From Chloroflexota bacterium (lineage in GTDB: Bacteria; Chloroflexota; Anaerolineae; Promineifilales; Promineifilaceae), in contig QQUD01000140.1 of the NCBI GenBank assembly GCA_008501785.1, positions 1 to 10,401 on the forward strand: DNA of 10,401 nucleotides, given 5' to 3'. Below, one piece after another: positions 1-6,891 of the stretch (position 1 is the stretch's first letter; every line of letters begins with the position of its first letter). A model generated the notes under the pieces. It did not search any database, was not told the DNA's origin, and was given only the letters and a program-made list of their open reading frames with translations. Made by a program: the position numbers and the translations under genes.

Positions 1-207
1 ATTCAAGAATGGTATCAGCCGCCGGAGTTGGATTACGAGATGTTTCCCGGTTTGCCCAAAGTGGTGGATGGTTATCTTTACCCAAATGATTTACCCGGAT
101 TGGGAATTGATATTGATGAAAAGCTGGCTGCAAAGTATCCCTGCCAGGAAATCGTTGAACAATGGACGCAAACCCGTCTCCCTGATGGAACGCCGGTACG
201 GCCGTAA
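1..207 (+). CDS. Enolase-superfamily (MR/MLE-type) sugar-acid dehydratase, C-terminal end
   Basis: An open frame enters from the left edge and runs 68 codons to a TAA at 205-207; the start lies outside the window. The tail contains DGYLYPNDLPGLGIDIDEKL followed by AAKYP and ends in LPDGTPVRP. This matches the way mandelate racemase/muconate lactonizing proteins of the RspA, mannonate and galactonate dehydratase type end: a proline/glycine turn, then GIDIDE-x-LAAKYP, then a short tail with DGT. Full members are about 400 residues, bind Mg2+ through acidic residues in a TIM barrel, and dehydrate aldonic or uronic acids in the cytoplasm. None of the metal or catalytic residues are in this fragment, so the substrate cannot be told. 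The next gene, an SDR, lies 189 bp downstream on the same strand and could act in the same sugar-acid pathway. The stop codon is embedded in one copy of the octamer ACGGCCGT (198-205). Confidence 0.75.
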   Translation: MQEWYQPPELDYEMFPGLPKVVDGYLYPNDLPGLGIDIDEKLAAKYPCQEIVEQWTQTRLPDGTPVRP

Positions 208-248
208 TTAAAAATAACAATTAGGAATGTAACCGTTCAGTCACACCG

Positions 249-348
249 CTCGTTCCCACGTTCTACGTGGGAATGCTTGCCTGAACGCTCCGCGTTCTCG
301 ACGCAGAGCGTCTGATAACAACGCATTCCACGCAGAGCGTGGAACGAG
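249..348. repeat. 100-bp nested palindromic (REP/MITE-like) element
   Basis: The gap between the dehydratase and the SDR gene is largely one structured element. Its ends are complementary: CTCGTTCC at 249-256 pairs with GGAACGAG at 341-348, and GAATGC at 271-276 pairs with GCATTC at 323-328. Inside are four small hairpins in a row. The first has a 9-bp stem (253-261 with 265-273, loop TCT), the second a 6-bp stem (283-288 with 292-297, loop TCC), the third a 5-bp stem (300-304 with 308-312, loop AGA) and the fourth an 8-bp stem (326-333 with 337-344, loop AGA). The core GTTCCCACG...CGTGGGAA resembles a repeat I recall as dispersed in many unrelated bacterial genomes, but no search was run. 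It has no coding capacity. It could be a REP-like element mobilised in trans, or act on RNA stability between the two genes. Confidence 0.7.
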
Positions 349-356
349 GGGAATAA

Positions 357-383
357 GGTAAGCAATGGAACTGAACGCTTACC
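357..383 (+). promoter_or_regulatory. Hairpin abutting the SDR ribosome binding site
   Basis: GGTAAGC (357-363) and GCTTACC (377-383) form a perfect 7-bp stem with a 13-nt loop. The stem ends directly before the Shine-Dalgarno-like AGGAA (384-388) that serves the ATG at 397. A stem in this place could influence ribosome access or mark the 5' edge of the SDR transcript. It also overlaps an 8-codon reading frame starting at ATG 365 and ending at 391, which may be chance. Function is inferred from position only. Confidence 0.35.
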
Positions 384-396
384 AGGAATAAAAACA

Positions 397-1206
397 ATGG
401 CAATTAAGGATGAATACCAATCAATAAAACCCCGGTATCCAGAGTTAAAAGGGCAAGTCGCAATCATCACTGGAGGTGCAAAAGGGATTGGACAAGGCAT
501 TGCTTTGCGATTGGGTCGTGAGGGGATGCAGCTTGTTATTGCAGATTTTGATGGAGAATCTTTAGCCACCACTGCTGCTTCACTAAAAGATTTAGGCGTT
601 CAGGTTTTGGCGTTTGAGGGAGATTTGAGCCAATCAACTGTCATCGAACAGCTTTTTAAGATGACGCAGCAAACCTTCAATCGGGTTGATTTGTTGGTGA
701 ATAATGCGGCCGATTTAGAAAGAGGACGCTTGCTTGATGAGCAGGGCGCATTATTAGAACAGCAACTAGCCACCAATATTGGTGGACCTTATCTTTGCTC
801 CATCCAGGCAGCAAAAATGATGAAAGCGTCTGGTGGTGGCAATATTATTCACATTTCATCTGTTGGTGCTGTTAGGGCGCATTGGAAAGCGTTTCCTTAT
901 GATGTCACCAAAGGCGCGATTAATGCCATGACAAAAGCAATGGCAATTGATCTAGCGGAATACAATATCCGGGTGAATGCGATTGGGCCGGGTGCGACTA
1001 AAACGTATCGGACGGGTGGAGGGGAGAACACGGCCGTTTCCGAAATAGCCAATCGTATCCCCCTCAAGCGATTCGGATTGGTCTCCGAAATGAGTTCTGT
1101 TATCGCTTTTCTTGCCTCACCTGAAGCCAGTTACATCACAGGGCAAATTATCTACGTTGATGGTGGCATCACAGCCCAGTTAAGTCCACCAGGACAAAAG
1201 TTATGA
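397..1206 (+). CDS. SDR family NAD(P)-dependent oxidoreductase
   Basis: This is a cytoplasmic 269-residue classical short-chain dehydrogenase/reductase, a typical length for the family. The Rossmann nucleotide-binding motif TGGAKGIG lies at residues 25-32 and NNAA at 102-105. A full catalytic tetrad is visible: N127, S155, Y168 and K172, with Y168-DVT-K172 as the YxxxK pair and the 13-residue Ser-to-Tyr spacing usual in the family. The aspartate at residue 50, at the end of beta-strand 2, favours NAD(H) over NADP(H). The C-terminus carries the usual YITGQIIYVDGG. The start ATG follows AGGAA (384-388) with good spacing. Neighbours are a sugar-acid dehydratase upstream and, overlapping by 4 nt (ATGA), a GH16 laminarinase, so oxidation of a sugar or sugar acid is plausible. 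The specific substrate cannot be read from an SDR sequence. Confidence 0.93.
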   Translation: MAIKDEYQSIKPRYPELKGQVAIITGGAKGIGQGIALRLGREGMQLVIADFDGESLATTAASLKDLGVQVLAFEGDLSQSTVIEQLFKMTQQTFNRVDLLVNNAADLERGRLLDEQGALLEQQLATNIGGPYLCSIQAAKMMKASGGGNIIHISSVGAVRAHWKAFPYDVTKGAINAMTKAMAIDLAEYNIRVNAIGPGATKTYRTGGGENTAVSEIANRIPLKRFGLVSEMSSVIAFLASPEASYITGQIIYVDGGITAQLSPPGQKL

Positions 1207-2132
1207 AAATCAAAGCTTTTTTATTACTATGTTTCGCCTTTTTATTCGTTAGCTGTCAGGCAGAAGAGCCAGCGCAAGCAACTGTGCCTCCAACGCCGAC
1301 GAAAGCACCGCAACCAACGAATACGCCAGCACCAACGGCCGTTCCAACCTCTACGCCCATTCCTACACCAGACTCAATTCCAGTTTCTTCAGACGAAGAC
1401 TGGGAACTCGTTTGGCATGACGAATTTGATGGAGACACAATCGACAGGTCTAACTGGACCTATGATATTGGCGGATGGGGATGGGGAAACGGTGAAGCTC
1501 AATACTATACAGATCGCCTGGAAAATGCGCGGGTAGAGAATGGCATGCTGGTTATCGAAGCTCGTCAGGAACGATTTGAGGATTCCTACTACACATCAGC
1601 ACGGCTCCTGACTCAAGACCTGCAAGCGTTTCAATACGGCCGTATTGAGGCGCGTATCAAGGTGCCAAACGGGGTTGGGACATGGCCAGCCTTCTGGATG
1701 CTGGGCGACAATTTTGGACGTAACACTGAGAACCCGAACGATAGCAACTGGCCCAACGTTGGTGAGATCGACATCATGGAGTACGTCGGGCGGGAGCCTG
1801 ATCTTGTCGTTGGTACCGTCCATGGGCCTGGTTATGCTGGCGCAGGCGGACTGACCAAGTGGAACCGACAAGAACACCTCATTGGCGACGACTTCCACAC
1901 GTTTTCAATTGAGTGGGATTTCGAAGGCATTCGCTGGTTTTATGATGGTGAGATGTATTATGACCTGAGTAGGGACGGAGTGGGAGACCGTGAATGGGTC
2001 TTTGACCAACCCTTTTTCATCATTGTCAATCTAGCTCTAGGTGGCACATTGGGTGGAACCATTGCCCTGGATACCGAGTTTCCACAAAATCTCTACATCG
2101 ATTATGTACGTGTTTACCAGAAAACCCCTTAA
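1203..2132 (+). CDS. GH16 endo-beta-1,3-glucanase (laminarinase) lipoprotein
   Basis: A 309-residue exported glycoside hydrolase family 16 enzyme that would cut internal beta-1,3 bonds in laminarin-like glucans with retention of configuration. Residues 1-17 form a lipoprotein signal peptide (MKIK, then a hydrophobic run) ending at LFVSC; C18 is the likely lipid-modified residue, though F at -3 is not ideal for a lipobox. Residues about 24-58 are a Pro/Thr-rich linker that would hold the enzyme off the membrane. The catalytic domain fills about 66-306. It contains the GEIDIMEY motif with E188 as nucleophile, D190 as helper and E193 as acid/base; WPAFWMLG; GTVHGPGY; HTFSIEWD; and the closing DYVRVYQ. 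EIDIME in beta-bulge form, together with WPAFW and HGPGY, is typical of laminarinases and lichenases. The start ATG overlaps the SDR stop (ATGA), so translation is probably coupled. It has no attached binding module, unlike the second GH16 enzyme downstream. Confidence 0.93.
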   Translation: MKIKAFLLLCFAFLFVSCQAEEPAQATVPPTPTKAPQPTNTPAPTAVPTSTPIPTPDSIPVSSDEDWELVWHDEFDGDTIDRSNWTYDIGGWGWGNGEAQYYTDRLENARVENGMLVIEARQERFEDSYYTSARLLTQDLQAFQYGRIEARIKVPNGVGTWPAFWMLGDNFGRNTENPNDSNWPNVGEIDIMEYVGREPDLVVGTVHGPGYAGAGGLTKWNRQEHLIGDDFHTFSIEWDFEGIRWFYDGEMYYDLSRDGVGDREWVFDQPFFIIVNLALGGTLGGTIALDTEFPQNLYIDYVRVYQKTP

Positions 2133-2339
2133 CCAAACATTGTTTTGCAAGCATGGAGGAAAAATTATCGAAAAAACACGAACAATTCATTCCTAATATC
2201 AACAACATAGTAGACAAAATGATTGGGTTCCATGCATGAAGGTGGGGGATTTGACAGCACTAACCATGAACCCACAGCACAGGATGATAACATCGCATCA
2301 AGGCATGAAAATCATCTCCTGTAAGGAAGAAAAAGATTG
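2133..2339. other. Intergenic gap between the two GH16 genes
   Basis: No convincing gene, terminator or promoter is visible in these 207 bases. Two short frames cover much of it: ATG 2153 to TGA 2239 (28 codons, reading MEEKLSKKHEQFIPNINNIV and on) and ATG 2232 to TAA 2324 (30 codons, overlapping the first by 8 nt). Neither has a clear Shine-Dalgarno sequence or a recognisable motif. A TTGACA at 2251-2256 has no -10 partner at the right distance. TAAGGAAG at 2322-2329 is the ribosome binding site of the next gene. Confidence 0.5.
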
Positions 2340-5300
2340 ATGAAAAAGAAAATCCGTGCAATTCTTACTTTGGCCATGATTGGCACATTATTAACAGTCT
2401 TTCTGGCCCCACTTTCTTTAGCAGCAGCTGTACCAGACGCTGTTATTGATGATTTTGAAGATGGCGATGCCTCCGATTGGTTCTTTTTTGGTGGCAATAA
2501 TGCTGGCGGCGGCGGGGGTGCCCTTAGCGATAGACCACAAGAAGGCAGCTTCTACTTCAGCACTGGCTGGGGGGGCGAAGGAACCGCCAGTGATTTTTAT
2601 GGCGGCGCTTTTAAGAATTTCGACGACCTCGCGCAAGTTTCATTACCAGTTGATCCCATGTTTAACGTGTGGGTGCTTAATCAAAGTGATGCCACTGTTG
2701 ACCAGTACACACTCGAAATTACGATTCGCGAAGATTTGAATGGAGATGGTTGGGTTAATGGCACGGAAGACTCCTTCCGACTAGATACAACATTCACCAG
2801 TGCTTCATTTGATGATCAATGGACTCTGATCAGCGCACCGGTTAGCAGCTTTGCAGACCAATTTACCGGTGGTGACGGCACCTTTAACGGCAATCTCGAC
2901 GAAATCGTCATTGTCGTTGCCGGTGTACAGGGTGCTGTTGGCAGTGTGGTGGAAGTTGATTTCGACCAGTTTTCATTCACTTCAAGCGGTCAATCTCAGG
3001 TTGTTGATGATTTTGAAAGTGGCTTGCCTAGCGGCGCGGACGGCAATGGCATTCCCGTCGGCTTCTTCACCTTTAGCGATGGCAGCCCTGTTTCCATTGC
3101 GACAACAAATACGCCGCCAGCATCTGTTCCTGGCTCTGCTGCTGGCAATAATGTGATAGCGCTCACTGGTGATGTGCTCTCCTTTGCGGGTTTTGTTCAT
3201 GCTTTTGAGAACGCGACAGTTGATGCGTGGATACCACAGGATTGGAGCAGCTTTGAAGGCTTTAGCTTCTGGCTATATGGCCAGAACTCAGGCACGACTG
3301 TTTTTGTAGATGTGATTGACAATCGCAGTCCTGGTTCCACAGTAGACGATGCCGAACGCTTCTCAGTTAGCCTGGTTGATAACTTCTCTGGATGGCAGTA
3401 CTTTGAATTCCCATTCTCCAGCTTTGTACGCAAGGATATTGGAAATGGCGCACCAAATGATGGTTTCACGCTGACCCAAGTACATGGGTGGGCTTTGGGG
3501 ACGCTCAACACGCCTGGTGAACTCACAATTTATGCAGATGATATTTCGCTCTATGGCGTTGCCGAAATTCCTGAACTAGCTGTTACATTTGCAAGTGCAA
3601 ATTATGATATTGACGAAGGGACAACTGGCGATGTTATTGTGAAGCTAAACCGCCCCATGAACAGCGATGACCCCGCACAGGTATCTGTCGATTACTTCAC
3701 TGAGGTTGGCTCTGCAACACCAGGACAGGAGTACACACCTGTTTCTGGTACGCTTACTTTTGTAAATGGTGGCGCGTCTGAGTTAACTTTCCCAATCGAA
3801 ACGTTCGATGACACGAAGTGGGAAGGGGATGAGAGGGTCATTTTACGGCTGACGAATCCAGTTGATGTTGCTGCGGGCTTCTCTTTGCAAGCTGCGGCAG
3901 CGATTGTGGATAACGATGCTTATGATGCTGATTTGCTGGATGATTTTGAGCGGGGTGCTTTTCTTTGGGAGAGTAATGGGACGTTGGACTTGGAAACGGC
4001 CGTTATCCCCGCCACCTCACCCAACGCCATCCCCGGCCAAGATGCCGTCGAAACCGTCTTGCAAGCAGCCCCGGTTGCTGGCACATCACCCCTATCTGCC
4101 ATCGAAGAGGCTCATGCGAATGTCGATTCTCTCATTCCGTCAGGCAATTACATTACCGATTTATGGCTGAAGCGCGCACGTTATCATTTAGACAGCAGCT
4201 TGAGCGCAGCAAATTGGGACAATGATTACTACCTGGATAGCCGAAAAGGGGTGCGAGCTTTTAGTCGCATCAACCTTGCAATTACTAATTTGAGTGTCGC
4301 TTCTGCAAGAACTGGCGCACCTTCTGCTGCGATTCAACTCGTTATCGACGATTTAGTTGAGACAGCAGAAACCCTGGCACAGATCGAAATAAATCTGGCA
4401 GTTGCCAGCGATGGCAACGCGAGACACATTGACCAAGCTCTGGCACAGATGGATAAAGCAGCTGAAGATATTGAAAATGGCAAGCCCGTTAAAGCCGTCT
4501 CTCATTACCGTAATGCATGGATCAAAGCATTGGTTGCTTTGAAGCATGTCGAAGTTGTTTTACCTACCTTTAGCCGTGACTTTGCCATCGGCCAAGATTG
4601 GTCACATGGTGAGGCGCTCACATTCTGGTATTACGGCAGCAACAGCGGTGAGGATGTGACAGTTCACCTCAAAGACAATCGGGCTTCGGACCCCGGTCCA
4701 GCAGGCTGGACCCAGGTTTGGAGTGAAGAGTTTAATGAACCTGCCGGAACGCCACCCAATCCAGAATATTGGAGCTATGAACTTGGCGACGGCACGGTCA
4801 ACGGCATCCCCGGCTGGGGCAATGACGAGTTCCAATACTACACAGACGATCCCGCAAATGCAGCGACAGATGGCAATGGCAACATGGTGCTGACAGTGCG
4901 TGAAGCTGATGGCTCACAGGAATGTTACTATGGCCCATGTGATTACACCTCTGCGCGGCTGATTTCGTGGCGCAAGGCTGAGTTTGCTTACGGCCGTATT
5001 GAGTCACGCATTCGTGTACCAGAAGGCGAAGCTGGCCTCTGGCCTGCCTTCTGGAGTTTGGGAACCGACATCGACGTTGTTGGTTGGCCACAAACGGGTG
5101 AAATCGACTTTATGGAGTACGTGAGCCGGTTGCCAAACGAAATCTTCGGCACAATTCACGGTCCCGGCTACTCCGGTGGACAGAGCTACGGCAACGTCTA
5201 CGACTTTGGGCAACCCGTCTACAACGATTACCATACCTTCACCATTGAATGGCAGCCAGACTACATGGAATGGTACGTAGATGGCATTCTTTACCACACC

Positions 5301-6767
5301 GCAATGCCAGCCGACGTGGCACCAAACGAGTGGGTCTTCAATGATCCAGTCTTCCTGCTGCTGAATGTGGCGATTGGTGGCAACTTTGGTGGCACAATTG
5401 ATCCAAACTTGCAGCTGCCGCAGTCAATGGCAGTTGATTACATTCGCGTCTATCAAGGTCCAGACACGGCTGAACGTTTTGCAGCAGCCTTTGTGGATGA
5501 TTTCACCGGTTGGCAGCAAATCGAAGTCCCGTTTACCAGCTTTACGCGCAGTGCAGAACAGCCTGCTGGCGCACCGGATGATGGCCTGGGCCTGAATGAA
5601 GTTTGGGGGTATGGTTTTTCCTTACCCGATGGTGGCACCGGTACAGCTTGGATCGATCAAGTACGCGTAAAACCCATTCCGCCTCCGACTGCATTGACCG
5701 TGACGACGCTGGCTGATAGTGGTGCGGGGTCCCTGCGAGAAGCAGTTGACCTGATTGCGCCAGATGGCGTGATCACCTTTGATGCAGGTTTGGCTGGTGG
5801 CACAATTGCGCTCACATCGGGTCAACTAACGGTTGATCGCAATGTGACCATTGATGGCAGCGGTGCTCCTGGGATAACCGTAAGCGGCAACAATGCCTCG
5901 CGTATCTTCCAGATTAACGCAGGTGCGACTGCAAGCATGAATGATCTGACCATTGCTGATGGTGCTGGTGCACCGCAAGGTGGCGGCATCTTGAACTTTG
6001 GTGTGCTGAACCTGGACGCTGTGATTGTGACCAATAACACAGAATCGAGTGGCGGTGCGCCAGACTTCCAACTTGGTGGTGGCGGCATCTATAACGGTGA
6101 TGGCGCGACGCTGAATCTGACACATAGTACAGTGAGCAACAACGAGACGTTAGGGCAACCCGGCGGCGGCATCTATGGCTTCTTCAACAGCACGATTAAT
6201 GTCACGGCCAGTACGGTAAGTGGCAATGTGGCTGGGGATGTGGCTGGCGGTTTGCGCACGTTGGGTAATGCAAACATTGTCAACAGCACGATTAGCGGCA
6301 ACACCTCAAGTGCGTGGCATGGCGGTGCTATGTTTAGCACGGATGGCGTGGTCACCATCTTGAACAGTACAATTGTGGGTAATAATGCGCCTGGTGGCAC
6401 AACTGGCGGTCTGATGGTGGCAACGTTTGGCGCACCTGTCGAGGTTACGGTGCAAAACAGCATCGTGGCTGACAATGGGGATTATGATTGTCAAATTGAA
6501 GGCAGTCCTGCTGTGGCAGTTCTTACGTCATTGGGCAATAATGTCTTTAGAGATGGGTCTTGCGCACCTGTGGCAAGCGATCAGATTGTGGCCAATGTCG
6601 GCGTTGATGGTTTAGCTGACAATGGTGGACCCACGTTGACACATGCGCTGCTGGCTGGTAGCGTGGCGATTGATGCGGCAAATACGGCCGTTTGTCCCAC
6701 AACCGATCAGCGCGGCATTGCACGCGACGCGGCTTGCGATGTAGGTGCATTTGAGTTCGTGCCATAA
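2340..6767 (+). CDS. Giant exported multidomain GH16 laminarinase with CBM11-like, Calx-beta and beta-helix domains
   Basis: The protein has 1475 residues from ATG 2340. A TTG at 2337 is in frame and nearer the optimal distance from the TAAGGAAG site at 2322-2329, so the start is uncertain by one codon. Residues 1 to about 29 are a Sec signal peptide (KKK, hydrophobic core, AAA before VPDA). Next come a CBM11-like or galactose-binding-like sandwich opening VIDDFEDG (about 34-215), a second opening VVDDFESG (about 219-406) and a Calx-beta domain (about 410-526, with DIDEGTTGDVIV and the closing AAIVDND). A third CBM11-like domain follows in three pieces (about 529-581, 743-783 and 1042-1111), broken by a helical insert (about 582-742) and a full GH16 domain (about 789-1040). 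In the GH16 domain GEIDFMEY gives E921, D923 and E926 as nucleophile, helper and acid/base; HGPGYSGG and DYIRVYQ match laminarinases, and C862/C867 may form a disulfide. The end (about 1117-1475) is a right-handed beta-helix with NSTI-x-GN rungs, closing DQRGIARDAACDVGAFEF like choice-of-anchor Q tails. It probably binds and cuts beta-1,3-glucan at the cell surface. Confidence 0.93.
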   Translation: MKKKIRAILTLAMIGTLLTVFLAPLSLAAAVPDAVIDDFEDGDASDWFFFGGNNAGGGGGALSDRPQEGSFYFSTGWGGEGTASDFYGGAFKNFDDLAQVSLPVDPMFNVWVLNQSDATVDQYTLEITIREDLNGDGWVNGTEDSFRLDTTFTSASFDDQWTLISAPVSSFADQFTGGDGTFNGNLDEIVIVVAGVQGAVGSVVEVDFDQFSFTSSGQSQVVDDFESGLPSGADGNGIPVGFFTFSDGSPVSIATTNTPPASVPGSAAGNNVIALTGDVLSFAGFVHAFENATVDAWIPQDWSSFEGFSFWLYGQNSGTTVFVDVIDNRSPGSTVDDAERFSVSLVDNFSGWQYFEFPFSSFVRKDIGNGAPNDGFTLTQVHGWALGTLNTPGELTIYADDISLYGVAEIPELAVTFASANYDIDEGTTGDVIVKLNRPMNSDDPAQVSVDYFTEVGSATPGQEYTPVSGTLTFVNGGASELTFPIETFDDTKWEGDERVILRLTNPVDVAAGFSLQAAAAIVDNDAYDADLLDDFERGAFLWESNGTLDLETAVIPATSPNAIPGQDAVETVLQAAPVAGTSPLSAIEEAHANVDSLIPSGNYITDLWLKRARYHLDSSLSAANWDNDYYLDSRKGVRAFSRINLAITNLSVASARTGAPSAAIQLVIDDLVETAETLAQIEINLAVASDGNARHIDQALAQMDKAAEDIENGKPVKAVSHYRNAWIKALVALKHVEVVLPTFSRDFAIGQDWSHGEALTFWYYGSNSGEDVTVHLKDNRASDPGPAGWTQVWSEEFNEPAGTPPNPEYWSYELGDGTVNGIPGWGNDEFQYYTDDPANAATDGNGNMVLTVREADGSQECYYGPCDYTSARLISWRKAEFAYGRIESRIRVPEGEAGLWPAFWSLGTDIDVVGWPQTGEIDFMEYVSRLPNEIFGTIHGPGYSGGQSYGNVYDFGQPVYNDYHTFTIEWQPDYMEWYVDGILYHTAMPADVAPNEWVFNDPVFLLLNVAIGGNFGGTIDPNLQLPQSMAVDYIRVYQGPDTAERFAAAFVDDFTGWQQIEVPFTSFTRSAEQPAGAPDDGLGLNEVWGYGFSLPDGGTGTAWIDQVRVKPIPPPTALTVTTLADSGAGSLREAVDLIAPDGVITFDAGLAGGTIALTSGQLTVDRNVTIDGSGAPGITVSGNNASRIFQINAGATASMNDLTIADGAGAPQGGGILNFGVLNLDAVIVTNNTESSGGAPDFQLGGGGIYNGDGATLNLTHSTVSNNETLGQPGGGIYGFFNSTINVTASTVSGNVAGDVAGGLRTLGNANIVNSTISGNTSSAWHGGAMFSTDGVVTILNSTIVGNNAPGGTTGGLMVATFGAPVEVTVQNSIVADNGDYDCQIEGSPAVAVLTSLGNNVFRDGSCAPVASDQIVANVGVDGLADNGGPTLTHALLAGSVAIDAANTAVCPTTDQRGIARDAACDVGAFEFVP

Positions 6768-6773
6768 GGCACA

Positions 6774-6799
6774 GATGACTTTCGTCATCGAACTTTTTT
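6774..6799 (+). terminator. Possible Rho-independent terminator after the giant GH16 gene
   Basis: GATGAC (6774-6779) and GTCATC (6784-6789) form a 6-bp stem with a 4-nt TTTC loop. After GAAC there is a run of six T (6794-6799). It starts 7 nt after the TAA of the large gene. The stem is short, only half G+C, and separated from the T run by 4 nt, so termination may be weak or partial, allowing some read-through into the phosphorylase gene. Confidence 0.45.
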
Positions 6800-6808
6800 A
6801 ACAGATTA

Positions 6809-6862
6809 GAAAGGCAAGAAGGCTTTGGCCGGTACGGTTCCAGCTAAAGTCTTCTTGCTTTC
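6809..6862 (+). promoter_or_regulatory. Long 20-bp intergenic hairpin upstream of the phosphorylase gene
   Basis: The arm 6809-6829 pairs with 6843-6862 to give 20 base pairs. Two of these are G-T wobbles (6822-6850 and 6827-6845), there is a single bulged G (6813), and the loop has 13 nt (6830-6842). The core GCAAGAAG at 6814-6821 pairs with CTTCTTGC at 6851-6858. No T run follows directly (the sequence goes on TCAGGTTGCTTTTG), so a simple intrinsic terminator is not the best reading. It could be a stability or processing stem in a two-gene transcript, or a leader structure for the next gene, whose GAGGAG ribosome binding site begins 15 nt later at 6877. Confidence 0.6.
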
Positions 6863-6891
6863 AGGTTGCTTTTGAAGAGGAGCTTATCCTG

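Noticed and set aside
237..572. Minus-strand frame of 111 codons across the palindrome and the SDR start
   Set aside because: It runs through the palindromic element and antisense to a well-supported SDR gene, and has no recognisable motif.
1290..1377. Pro/Thr codon-rich tract considered as a tandem DNA repeat
   Set aside because: The unit is not regular at the DNA level; it is simply the coding sequence of a low-complexity Pro/Thr linker.
2251..2291. TTGACA at 2251-2256 as a promoter -35 for the giant gene
   Set aside because: No -10 hexamer lies 16-18 nt downstream; the nearest candidate (GATAAC at 2286-2291) is about 29 nt away.
2153..2324. Two overlapping short frames (28 and 30 codons) between the GH16 genes
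   Set aside because: Neither has a convincing ribosome site or motif, and the lengths are within chance.
6172..6383. Repeated AACAGCACGATTA-like words as a DNA repeat array
   Set aside because: They encode successive NSTI rungs of the beta-helix; the periodicity is protein-level and irregular.
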